DNA of 28,969 bases from UBA5287 sp041672395 (GTDB lineage: Bacteria; Bacteroidota; Bacteroidia; Bacteroidales; Dysgonomonadaceae), in NCBI GenBank assembly GCA_041672395.1, contig JBAYZS010000028.1, forward strand, positions 1-28,969, written 5' to 3'. Below, one piece after another: positions 7,197 to 14,564 of this stretch (the stretch's first letter is position 1; the number at the start of each line of letters is the position of its first letter). A model generated the notes under the pieces. That model was not told the DNA's origin. It did not search any database and was given only the letters and a program-made list of their open reading frames with translations. The translations under genes were made by a program, and so were the position numbers.

Positions 7197-9002
7197 ATGC
7201 AACATATATCAGAACATACTTTTCACATTCCTGTTATGGGAATTGCCTTTACTATCGATACGCCGGTAAAGGTCGCCCGGTTCGGGATTTCATCCGTAAT
7301 ATCTATTATTCAGGATGTGCTGATGGAACAGATGCGTAAATTTTATTGCGATAAGTTCAACGAAAAATTCATCCCTATATCAATCGAAGATGCCGACCAT
7401 AGAGCAAAGCGAATAACTGCTTATCTTGATACAATGCAGCGAATAATTGATGGGCAGATAGAACAAATGAAATTAGAGAATTTCGAAGAAGGATCTGATA
7501 TTGTAAAATATTTTAAGCTTTTGCCTGACAACTCTTCGGTGAAAAAACTCTATAATCAAATGACTAAAATGAATGGGGTGGAGAAAGAGCTTATGCAAAA
7601 CCAACTTCGTCAGAAAATTGTAGCAGGTGCAATTGATGTGAATATTATGACCAAAGTGGACAGATTGAATTATGCAAAAGACGGAAAAATATTGCCACAT
7701 GAATATTCTGATGCATTGGCTGCACTTCGAGGTTTTGCAAACAGTTCACTTCATTCTTCTGTCGTTTTTTCTGCTGGAATGAATCCTCGTTTATTTACTT
7801 ATATTGAAAATTTTCCTGATTTCTTCCCTGATAGGTACGGCCTAATTAGAAAAAAAATTATTCTGAAAGTAAGTGACTATCGGTCGGCTATTATACAAGG
7901 GAAATTTTTAGCGAAGAAAGGTTTGTGGGTATCGGAATTTCGTATTGAATCGGGACTAAATTGCGGAGGTCATGCATTTCCTTCAGAGGGTTATCTGTTG
8001 GGACCAATATTAGAGGAGTTTAAAAATAAAAGAAAGGAACTCACTGACGAGTTAATTGGGATATGCAACTTGGCACTGAAAGGGAAAAACAGCCAACTGA
8101 TTCCGGAAAATACTGAAATTCGCATCACAGTTCAAGGTGGAATTGGTACTTCAAAAGAAGACAAGTTCCTTATGGATTATTATAATTTGGATGGAACAGG
8201 ATGGGGAAGTCCTTTTTTAATGGTTCCTGAAGCTACTAACGTTGATGATAAAACATTGCAACTGCTTGTAAATGCTAAACAGGATGATTATTATTTGAGC
8301 CATGCGTCACCTCTTGGGGTGCCTTTTAATAATTTCAGAAATAGCTCTTCAGAATTTCAGAGGAAAGAACGCATCGAAAAGAACAGACCGGGCAGCCCTT
8401 GTCATAAGAAATATCTTGCCTTTAATACTGAATTTTCCCAAATACCAATTTGTACTGCTTCAAGAGAATATCAACATAAAAAATTAAAAGAATTGCTCAG
8501 TGATCCTAATTTGACTAAAAATGAAATCGCATTAAGGTCTGATGAAATTACGGAAAAGGATTGCTTATGTGAGGGACTTTCTTCTACTGCACTGCTGAAA
8601 AATAATATCTCGGATCCTCATCACCTCGATGCGGTGACTATTTGTCCTGGTCCAAACCTGGCTTATTTTTCTAAAGTTTGCTCTTTAAATGAAATGGTTG
8701 ACCATATCTACGGTCGGACAAATGTTCTGAATTCTTTGTATAGACCTCACATGTTCATCAATGAACTTAAAATATATGTTGATTATCTGAAACAGGAAAT
8801 AGATAAGAATTTAATCTCTTTGAATGAAAAACAGACTAAATATTTTATTTCTTTTAAGGCAAATCTTCTGCATGGAATTGAGTATTATAAGGACTTATTG
8901 CCAAAGATGAATGAGGAAGCTGATGATTTTAAAATGAAAATGAAAGAAGAATTTGAGGCTCTTAAATTGGCTCTGATGTGTAAACCGATTCTTCCACAGT
9001 AG
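7197..9002 (+). CDS. Uncharacterised 601-residue protein, possible FMN TIM-barrel (nitronate monooxygenase-like)
   Basis: No confident family assignment. Three stretches resemble, in order, the nitronate monooxygenase/FabK barrel: an N-terminal strand HIPVMGIAFTIDTPVKVARFGI (about 10-31, compare P-hydrophobic-G at the first strand), SGLNCGGHAF (252-261, compare the GxEAGGH motif around the catalytic His) and VQGGIGTSKE plus GTGWGSPFLMVPEA (312-346, compare GGI and GADGVxxGTxF, FMN phosphate loop and exit strand). Around it are large insertions and a C-terminal region with clustered cysteines: C402, C419, C456, C458, C483, C495, several in SPCHKK, PICTAS, CLCEG and TICPGPN contexts, which could hold a metal or Fe-S cluster. 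No signal peptide or clear membrane helix, so probably cytoplasmic. The gene is isolated: 7197 is the first usable ATG after a long non-coding stretch, and no operon partner follows. It could instead be a different fold; the barrel assignment is inference. Confidence 0.6.
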   Translation: MQHISEHTFHIPVMGIAFTIDTPVKVARFGISSVISIIQDVLMEQMRKFYCDKFNEKFIPISIEDADHRAKRITAYLDTMQRIIDGQIEQMKLENFEEGSDIVKYFKLLPDNSSVKKLYNQMTKMNGVEKELMQNQLRQKIVAGAIDVNIMTKVDRLNYAKDGKILPHEYSDALAALRGFANSSLHSSVVFSAGMNPRLFTYIENFPDFFPDRYGLIRKKIILKVSDYRSAIIQGKFLAKKGLWVSEFRIESGLNCGGHAFPSEGYLLGPILEEFKNKRKELTDELIGICNLALKGKNSQLIPENTEIRITVQGGIGTSKEDKFLMDYYNLDGTGWGSPFLMVPEATNVDDKTLQLLVNAKQDDYYLSHASPLGVPFNNFRNSSSEFQRKERIEKNRPGSPCHKKYLAFNTEFSQIPICTASREYQHKKLKELLSDPNLTKNEIALRSDEITEKDCLCEGLSSTALLKNNISDPHHLDAVTICPGPNLAYFSKVCSLNEMVDHIYGRTNVLNSLYRPHMFINELKIYVDYLKQEIDKNLISLNEKQTKYFISFKANLLHGIEYYKDLLPKMNEEADDFKMKMKEEFEALKLALMCKPILPQ

Positions 9003-9160
9003 GACCGGTCTTTTAAATAAAGTGTAACAACTATGGTACATTGCCTCAATTCCATATCGCTTTAATTACGGAACAGACCTAAATTTATTTTTCTTTATTA
9101 GCTTTATTTAACCATGTTATGTTAATGTTGTTTAAAAATAGGTTTTTCCAGCCTTAATGC

Positions 9161-9226
9161 TGCTCTCATGCTCCTCTCACTATGCTCTCATGCTCCTCTC
9201 ACTATACTCTCATACTCTTCTCATTT
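9161..9226. repeat. Three-copy 22-bp tandem repeat (CTCTCA-rich)
   Basis: Two perfect 22-base copies (9161-9182 and 9183-9204, beginning TGCTCTCATGCTCC and ending TCTCACTA) are followed by a diverged third copy (9205-9226, beginning TACTCTCATACTCT). One strand is almost purely pyrimidine. Each unit itself is built from CTCTCA/CTCTCAC subunits. The block lies in the untranslated region upstream of waaA. There are no unique spacers, so it is not CRISPR. Confidence 0.85.
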
Positions 9227-9417
9227 TCATGATGTGAAAATATCTTAAAAATGCAATATGGTTTCTATATGCAACCTAAGTCAATGATAATAAATAATAT
9301 ACCTGTAATTGAGTCAATTTGTAACAATGGCAAAATTAATGGTAAGTTATTCTTGTCTTCTTTGGATGTATCAGTTATTACGGCAGGGGTTAAATGGGAA
9401 ATTTGCATTAATTTTTA

Positions 9418-9425
9418 TACCTTTG
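9418..9425 (+). promoter_or_regulatory. Candidate -7 element for waaA
   Basis: TACCTTTG fits TAnnTTTG, and initiation about 7 bases downstream would leave a leader near 13 nt before ATG 9445. A TTTG occurs at 9402-9405, but the spacing is 12 rather than about 20, so the -33 contact is missing or degenerate. Confidence 0.45.
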
Positions 9426-9444
9426 CGCCCAAAATTAAGCTATT

Positions 9445-10683
9445 ATGTTGTGGATGGATGTTGCAGCCCGTTTGGGTGTTTTTGGCGCCGGGATTGGCAG
9501 CTTGTGGAATAAAAAGTTGAAACTTTGGGTAAATGGCCGTAAGAATCTTGCCAAAAGAGTAGGACAGGAAATTCAGTCGAATGACCGTGTGATTTGGTTT
9601 CACGCTGCTTCTTATGGCGAATTTGAAGAGGGTCGTCCTCTCATTGAAACAATCCGTTCTCGATATCCGGAATACAAAATACTGGTGACTTTTTTCTCTC
9701 CTTCTGGTTATGAAGCGCACAAGAATTATCGATTCGCTGATTGGGTTTTTTATCTACCTATCGACACAAAAAAAGATGTCAAAGCTTTCCTGGATGCGGC
9801 TCATCCCGAAATCGCGATTTTTATTAAATATGAATTTTGGCCTAATCTAATGGCTGAACTGAAGAAAAAACAGGTTCGCACGTTTGTGATTTCTGCTCGC
9901 TTTATACCTGATTCACGTTTTTTCAAAAGCTATGGTGGCGTTTTCCGCAATGCATTGAATGCTTTCGAAAAGATGTTTGTGCAGGATCAACCTTCGGTGA
10001 AACTACTAAATAGTATCGGGTTCAATAACGTGATCGTGGCTGGTGATCCGCGTTTCGATAGAGTAAAGACAATTGCTGACACGGAATGGAAAGATAGCAT
10101 TGTAGAAAAGTTCAAGAATAATCAACGTGTGTTTATCGCTGGAAGTACGGTGGGTGCTCCTGATGAGGATCTAATTCAGGAATTGATAAATCGGCATTTG
10201 GAAACAAGATTTATAGTGGTTCCTCACGAAATGGACCGGGTGCCAATGGAAAAGATGATTTCAAATATAAAGGGTGGGGGCAAACTCTATTCGGAATGCA
10301 ACGCAGATACGGATTTTTCGGCGACCCAATTGTTAATAATTGATGCGGTTGGTTTGCTCTCAAAGCTTTATAGATACGGCGATTGGGGTTTTATTGGCGG
10401 TGGATTTGACAAGGGTATTCATAGTGTGATTGAGGCCACTATTTATGGGTTGCCTTGTGCATTTGGCCCAAATTATCAAAAGAATCGTCCGGGAATTGAA
10501 ATGATTGAGATAGGTGTTTGTGGCGCCGTTAAGAATATCGACGAACTGGACGTATGGTTCACACCGCTAAAAGTGGAATCGAAACTAGCTGAGGTGAGGC
10601 AAAAAGCTCTTGAATATACAAATAATAATTGTGGTGCTACAGAAATTATTCTGAATCAAGTGTTTCTAGGTCGCTCAGAATAA
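9445..10683 (+). CDS. waaA: 3-deoxy-D-manno-octulosonic acid transferase (Kdo transferase)
   Basis: Glycosyltransferase family 30 enzyme that adds Kdo from CMP-Kdo to lipid IVA on the cytoplasmic face of the inner membrane, in lipopolysaccharide core assembly. It has 412 residues, the usual size. An N-terminal hydrophobic stretch (about 5-20) anchors it, followed by the family start LWVNGRKN. The motif HAASYGEFEEGRPLIE (53-68) contains the conserved catalytic Glu59 (SxGE). The C-terminal domain carries VIAGDPRFDR, FIAGSTVGAPDE and WGFIGGGFDKGIHSVIEA, the last forming the CMP-Kdo site. ATG 9445 is the first start after an in-frame stop at 9436; 9454 is an alternative. Its 3' end overlaps the convergent phosphatase gene by 38 bases. 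The synonym kdtA is also used. Confidence 0.95.
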   Translation: MLWMDVAARLGVFGAGIGSLWNKKLKLWVNGRKNLAKRVGQEIQSNDRVIWFHAASYGEFEEGRPLIETIRSRYPEYKILVTFFSPSGYEAHKNYRFADWVFYLPIDTKKDVKAFLDAAHPEIAIFIKYEFWPNLMAELKKKQVRTFVISARFIPDSRFFKSYGGVFRNALNAFEKMFVQDQPSVKLLNSIGFNNVIVAGDPRFDRVKTIADTEWKDSIVEKFKNNQRVFIAGSTVGAPDEDLIQELINRHLETRFIVVPHEMDRVPMEKMISNIKGGGKLYSECNADTDFSATQLLIIDAVGLLSKLYRYGDWGFIGGGFDKGIHSVIEATIYGLPCAFGPNYQKNRPGIEMIEIGVCGAVKNIDELDVWFTPLKVESKLAEVRQKALEYTNNNCGATEIILNQVFLGRSE

Positions 10684-11134
10684 TATCGGCAAATTCTCTC
10701 ATCGCTCCTTCGCCTCCCTTTTTTGACAATATATAGATTCCGGGAATGGCCTTAATTTTAGTCATCGCATCGGATGGACATGCGGCCAGCCCTACATTTT
10801 GAAGTAGCTCCAGGCAATTGACGTCATCACCTATATAGGCGACTTCTTTCAATGATATCCCTTCTTTTTCACATATCTCCTTGGCTGATTGAAGCTTACC
10901 GCCATCTCGTCTTCCCTGATAGACATAATCGACTTTCAACTTTTCTGCGCGACGTTCAACTATTTGGGTGTTTTCTGATGTAATGATACCCGTTTTTATA
11001 CCGGCTTCACGCAATAATCGAATACCCATGCCATCACGGGTGTTGAACTTCTTCATCTCATCACCGTTTTCGGAATAATACATCCCGCCGTCAGTGAGAA
11101 CTCCATCTACATCTGTCAAAAATAGTCTAATCAT
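10646..11134 (-). CDS. HAD phosphatase, KdsC family; residues favour KDN-9-phosphate phosphatase
   Basis: Type C0 HAD phosphatase of 162 residues, tetramer-forming in relatives. Motif I is LTDVDGVLTDG with nucleophile Asp8 and acid/base Asp10; motif II IITSEN with Ser53; Lys80; motif III/IV GDDVN with Asp103/Asp104; and the family tail GGEGAMREF. By default this would be annotated KdsC (Kdo-8-phosphate phosphatase). However, Glu54 and Lys65, 11 apart, line up with Glu56 and Lys67 of B. thetaiotaomicron BT1713 as I recall it, the pair associated with specificity for the nine-carbon KDN-9-phosphate. The genes upstream (synthase and CMP transferase of the sialic acid type) support that reading. 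It is the last gene of the cluster and overlaps the end of waaA by 38 bases on the opposite strand. Confidence 0.85.
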   Translation of the reverse strand: MIRLFLTDVDGVLTDGGMYYSENGDEMKKFNTRDGMGIRLLREAGIKTGIITSENTQIVERRAEKLKVDYVYQGRRDGGKLQSAKEICEKEGISLKEVAYIGDDVNCLELLQNVGLAACPSDAMTKIKAIPGIYILSKKGGEGAMREFADIILSDLETLDSE

Positions 11135-11144
11135 CGCTTTTTAT

Positions 11145-11201
11145 TTACCAAGCTGTCCAAACTCCATGTTTTTTAATTTACCAGGCCGTCCAGCCTCCAT
11201 C
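11145..11201 (-). repeat. 33-bp-spaced degenerate copy of the SDR gene's 3' end
   Basis: The last eight codons of the SDR (encoding GGWTAW and stop, 11178-11201) have a diverged copy at 11145-11168, in the same reading frame and encoding HGVWTAW plus stop. About 20 of 24 bases agree, with most differences at third positions. The copy lies just after the functional stop codon and upstream of the phosphatase ATG. Confidence 0.7.
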
Positions 11202-12002
11202 GTACATCATAACTGATCCAGTCATATAACTACTAGCGTCACTTGCCAGAAAAGTAAAGGGTCCATCTAGTTCGCTACGGTCGCACATCCTGCCAATCGG
11301 GGAGAGTTTTTCCCAGTTTTTTAGAAATGATTCTGGATGGTTATTGTAAATTCCGTGAGGAACTATGGCATTGCAACGAATTCCGTCCCGTGCGTAAAAG
11401 GTTGCCAGATAGCGAGTGAAGTTGGGAATAAAACTCTTTGATGCAATATAATCAATTGGCTTATAGTTCTTTGTGCCATCACCGTAATCGTAGAGACTTT
11501 GGTTTGGCGCTACAACTGAATAGGTTGATGCTACGTTGATTATGTTACCCGACTTTTGCTTAAGCATCTGGCGACAAACAACTTGTGAAATAACAACGGT
11601 GCCAATTAAATTCACTTCCACTGATTGGCGCAATGCATTGAGTGGATAATGTTCGAAGCGACTCATGTTCACTTTTGATGAGCCTTCTTTATCGAATTTG
11701 GCATCAATGGCTGCATTGTTAATTAATACATCTATTTTTTTAAACTTATTAACAGTCTGTTCAACAGCTTGCTCGCAATTTTCTTCGTTTGTAATATCGA
11801 GTTTCAATATCAGATAATGATCTTCGTCAATTCCCAATGCTGTCAATTCTTTCCTACGTTCATCAGCATTGCTTATATTTACATCGGTAAGTGCGACAAA
11901 TGCTCTTTGTTTCAAGAAATGTGTTGATATTTCTATACCAATCAATCCCAAAGCTCCGGTGATGAAAATCACTTTGTCTTTTACTGTTATTTCGTTATTC
12001 AT
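11178..12002 (-). CDS. Short-chain dehydrogenase/reductase (PtmA-like) in nonulosonate cluster
   Basis: NAD(P)-dependent oxidoreductase of 274 residues with a Rossmann nucleotide motif TGALGLIG (15-22, GxxGxxG spacing), NNAA (95-98), catalytic Ser in NVASTYS (about 159) and YIASK with Tyr185 and Lys189. The C-terminus DGGWTAW is typical of SDRs of this class. It most resembles PtmA-type SDRs found next to CMP-legionaminate genes in Campylobacter flagellin glycosylation loci, whose exact reaction I do not regard as settled. Its start overlaps the end of the Gfo/Idh gene by 8 bases. Asp40 after the second strand (ALTD) would favour NAD over NADP. Substrate presumably a sugar or sugar nucleotide of the cluster; not assignable from sequence. 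Confidence 0.85.
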   Translation of the reverse strand: MNNEITVKDKVIFITGALGLIGIEISTHFLKQRAFVALTDVNISNADERRKELTALGIDEDHYLILKLDITNEENCEQAVEQTVNKFKKIDVLINNAAIDAKFDKEGSSKVNMSRFEHYPLNALRQSVEVNLIGTVVISQVVCRQMLKQKSGNIINVASTYSVVAPNQSLYDYGDGTKNYKPIDYIASKSFIPNFTRYLATFYARDGIRCNAIVPHGIYNNHPESFLKNWEKLSPIGRMCDRSELDGPFTFLASDASSYMTGSVMMYDGGWTAW

Positions 12003-12993
12003 TGTTGCAAATTTCTATTATTTTTCTTGAAGTTTCTATTTGGCACCCGACTTCATCCATTGTGTAATTTGAGAGATGTTCCAAAAAGTGTTTGGCTTCA
12101 TCAACGAACAAATCGTTTCTATCGAAATGTTCTAGTTGGTCAATCACATCTGCTGAACCGGGCTTGCGAATGGTTAATGTGGAATCAAAGAACCGAAATT
12201 CAACGGTTGCTTCGTCAAAAAGGACTTTCAAAAAGCGTTCTTTCACTCGCTCAAAATAGTTCAGATGTACATTGGCTGTTGTTTCATTAGCGAATTTCAT
12301 TAGTATGTCCATCCCCGCTTCTACATTCACTTCCAACGCACTTTTATAGTTGGGCATCACAAAATATTGCTTAGGCACAGCATTCATCAAATATAGTACT
12401 TGATCAATATCGTGCGACAGTGTAAGTCCCACACCTCCACCCAACTCTTTAAGAGCTGCATAGCCGGTTCTATAATCTTCCCAAGGATGCCAATCAGGCA
12501 GATATTCTGCCCACTTACTTTGAATAGAGACTACATTACCGAACGTTTTATCGGATATATATTCTCTAATACGTTTAACATAAGGATGAAAACGCATCAT
12601 GTACCCAACATTCAGATAAACAGGATGCTCCAATAGGGATTGCTCCAATTCAGAAAGGCCTTCTGTCGTGTGTGAAAGCGGTTTCTCAACAAATGTATGC
12701 ATACCGTGATTCACACAATTCTGAACTTCTTGCAGATGCAACTTTGTGATTGTGCATACAAATGCGACTTTTGGAGTGTATTGTTCGACTTCTTCCCATG
12801 AAGTTACAACTTTGATTTGAGCTTCTCCTATATTCCGAAGTGGCAATTTTCGTTGTCTCAACACAATTAAGTTGCGCTGCCCCAGTTGCCAGAGGTTCCG
12901 AATATGGCGCTCGCCAATTGACCCCGCACCAATAATAAGTATCGGTGTATCTTTATTTACTTGAAAAGTGGACATATTCATTTGAACTTTCAA
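11995..12993 (-). CDS. Gfo/Idh/MocA-family oxidoreductase in nonulosonate cluster
   Basis: Two-domain NAD(P)-dependent sugar dehydrogenase of up to 332 residues. The Rossmann fold opens with ILIIGAGSIGERH (18-30), and FVEKPLSH (101-108) holds the family's catalytic Lys104. The C-terminal domain has KELGGGVGLTLSHDIDQ, with the usual GGG and an H-x-x-D catalytic pair. The start is uncertain: ATGs at 12993, 12981 and 12975 all lie within the 3' end of the cytidylyltransferase gene; the Rossmann strand begins about 12 residues after 12975, so the shorter forms are credible. Its place between CMP transferase and SDR suggests it acts on the same sugar. Such Gfo/Idh plus SDR pairs accompany neuA/neuB homologues in several polysaccharide loci, but the reaction is unknown to me. 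Confidence 0.87.
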   Translation of the reverse strand: MKVQMNMSTFQVNKDTPILIIGAGSIGERHIRNLWQLGQRNLIVLRQRKLPLRNIGEAQIKVVTSWEEVEQYTPKVAFVCTITKLHLQEVQNCVNHGMHTFVEKPLSHTTEGLSELEQSLLEHPVYLNVGYMMRFHPYVKRIREYISDKTFGNVVSIQSKWAEYLPDWHPWEDYRTGYAALKELGGGVGLTLSHDIDQVLYLMNAVPKQYFVMPNYKSALEVNVEAGMDILMKFANETTANVHLNYFERVKERFLKVLFDEATVEFRFFDSTLTIRKPGSADVIDQLEHFDRNDLFVDEAKHFLEHLSNYTMDEVGCQIETSRKIIEICNNE

Positions 12994-13684
12994 TCACTTT
13001 AGCAGCTTTCACAAAACTATCTAAGTCGTCAATATCAACTGCATATTCATTTGGAACAACATACGGAATCATCTTCTTCCCGCTCATAGAACCGTTCAGA
13101 ATGGTGTTTATCTTTATTACATCCAGAAAACCGATCTGCCAATAGGTTTTTGGCAGTTTCTGTCTTGGTTGATTGTATGGTTCTTCAACACCTTCCGATG
13201 GCAGCAACGGTTGCATGGAATTACCGTCTTCCAAAACTCTCCACATTTTATAGGGTGTTATCGGACTGGGCGTTACGATGCGAAGACTGTCTGCATCTGA
13301 TTGTTGCAGTTTTAAAACGCATTCATCAATTATGGAAACATTCCTCACCGGTGAGGTAGGGCGAAGTTGAACCAGTATTTCTGGTACATAGTTTTCGTTG
13401 TCCTTCAACCACTGAATAACATGAGCAAATACCTCAAAATCAGTGCTCATATCTTGTGCAAATTCTGCCGGACGGATAAATGGAACTTCTGCACCGTAAT
13501 TACGGGCTACTTCCGCGATTTTCTCCGAATCAGTAGAAACAATTGTTCGGGTAATGGTTTTGCTTTGCAAGGCAGCTTCAATGGAGTAGGCAATGAGCGG
13601 GTGTCCTGCCAAAGGCAATATGTTTTTGTTTGGTAATCCTTTACTTCCACCTCTGGCCGGAATTACCGCTAATATGTCGCTCAT
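12953..13684 (-). CDS. Acylneuraminate/KDN cytidylyltransferase (NeuA-like)
   Basis: Activates a nine-carbon keto sugar by transfer of CMP from CTP. It has 243 residues, with the family N-terminus LAVIPARGGSKGLPNKN (5-21), the CTP-binding motif with Arg11, Lys15 and Lys20, followed by AGHPLIAYSIEAAL and IVSTDSEKIAEVA. QLRPTSPVR is the conserved LQPTSP-like nucleotide contact. Its start overlaps the synthase stop by four bases (ATGA), meaning tight translational coupling. It is clearly not the Kdo cytidylyltransferase KdsB, which has a different N-terminus. Candidate substrates are KDN, legionaminate or related sugars; the phosphatase in the same operon favours KDN. Confidence 0.9.
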   Translation of the reverse strand: MSDILAVIPARGGSKGLPNKNILPLAGHPLIAYSIEAALQSKTITRTIVSTDSEKIAEVARNYGAEVPFIRPAEFAQDMSTDFEVFAHVIQWLKDNENYVPEILVQLRPTSPVRNVSIIDECVLKLQQSDADSLRIVTPSPITPYKMWRVLEDGNSMQPLLPSEGVEEPYNQPRQKLPKTYWQIGFLDVIKINTILNGSMSGKKMIPYVVPNEYAVDIDDLDSFVKAAKVIESSNEYVHFSSK

Positions 13685-14547
13685 TTCTTGAATTTTAGTT
13701 TGTTTCGTTGAGCCTCTTCAATTTCCAATAGTTCGGTCGATTTGTAAGTCAGTGCTTCATACGTATGTTCCAAATCGCGTACTAACTTTTGCATCCCTGG
13801 AACTTCAAGTGAAGCGGCATGATCAGTTCCTTTCCATGTGCGATCTTTTGTGAAGTGACGTTCAACCCATGTTGCTCCAAGTACATATGCCGCAATATCT
13901 ACAGCAATGCCCAGATGATGACCAGAGAACCCTACTTCTTTGACTCTATTACCGTACGTTTCAATTAATCTTGTTATCTCAAGTAGGCAAATATCTTTAA
14001 ATGGTACAGGGTAGCCTGATGTACATGAATAGATTACCAGTCTGTCTTTTGCTTGATTGGTTTCTTCGAAATAAGAAATAACATCGTTCTCTTCTTTTCG
14101 GGTGGTCATACCCATAGATACATGTACTTCGCCTGAATAGTTATCGCGAAGTTCTCTTAACAGATTAATGTTATTGTTTTCGGCTGAGGGTATTTTAATG
14201 AATTCCGGATCTAACGAAATAACTTCCTTCGCAGAAGTTACATCCCATACAGAAGTTGAGTATTTAATGCCTATTTCCTCAGCATACTTCTTTAGATCAG
14301 CATGTTGCTCTATCGTAAATTCAAGTGCTTCACGATGCTTTCCGTAATTCTCCCCATAAGAGTTCCATGGTTGAGGATGAGGAGAATAATAATCTTCTTT
14401 CGAAAGCAGCTCTCTAACATTCCTTTTTTGAAATTTGGCTACAGTAGCACCACAATCTTTTGCCAGTTTGATAAGCTCTTTAGCTATTTCAAACTGTCCC
14501 ATGTGGTTACAACCAATTTCCGCTATTACTTTGGGTTTTTTAAACAA
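13681..14547 (-). CDS. NeuB-family nonulosonate synthase lacking the C-terminal SAF domain
   Basis: Condenses phosphoenolpyruvate with a hexose or hexose phosphate to give a nine-carbon 3-deoxy-keto acid. It is a TIM barrel with AEIGCNHMGQ (9-18), VAKFQ (36-40), IPSAENNN (119-126, substrate Ser/Asn), VSMGM (143-147), metal-site His in SGHHLG (210-211) and ERHF (His231), and TDHAASLE (241-248). It has 288 residues, whereas typical NeuB has about 340-350, the rest being a C-terminal antifreeze-like SAF domain that supplies an Arg to the neighbouring subunit's active site; that domain is absent here and no separate SAF gene is nearby. It follows purE by 17 bases. A KDN-9-phosphate synthase function fits the neighbouring phosphatase; this is inference. 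Confidence 0.88.
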   Translation of the reverse strand: MFKKPKVIAEIGCNHMGQFEIAKELIKLAKDCGATVAKFQKRNVRELLSKEDYYSPHPQPWNSYGENYGKHREALEFTIEQHADLKKYAEEIGIKYSTSVWDVTSAKEVISLDPEFIKIPSAENNNINLLRELRDNYSGEVHVSMGMTTRKEENDVISYFEETNQAKDRLVIYSCTSGYPVPFKDICLLEITRLIETYGNRVKEVGFSGHHLGIAVDIAAYVLGATWVERHFTKDRTWKGTDHAASLEVPGMQKLVRDLEHTYEALTYKSTELLEIEEAQRNKLKFKK

Positions 14548-14564
14548 GGCTATATCTCTTTAAA

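Larger units (their letters stand above)
9003..9444. other. Non-coding interval with tandem repeat and waaA promoter element
   Basis: About 440 bases between two plus-strand genes. It contains the 22-bp tandem repeat at 9161-9226 and a -7-like element at 9418-9425. Frames starting at 9251 and 9309 run into waaA out of frame and have no protein-like composition. No terminator with a clear T-run was found after 9002; the short ACCGGT palindrome at 9003-9008 followed by CTTTTAAAT is too weak to call. Confidence 0.6.

Noticed and set aside
9003..9020. Terminator after the 601-residue gene
   Set aside because: ACCGGT is too short a palindrome and the following CTTTTAAAT is not a convincing T-tract.
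9161..9226. Possible mini CRISPR array
   Set aside because: Units are directly tandem without unique spacers, and no cas gene is nearby.
9251..9520. Open frame of 89 codons upstream of waaA, plus strand
   Set aside because: It overlaps the waaA start out of frame, shows no family features, and lies in sequence dominated by promoter-like AT-rich DNA.
10646..11134. Straight KdsC (Kdo-8-phosphate phosphatase) call
   Set aside because: Specificity residues and neighbours fit a nine-carbon substrate better; the possibility is kept open in the feature entry but not used as the name.
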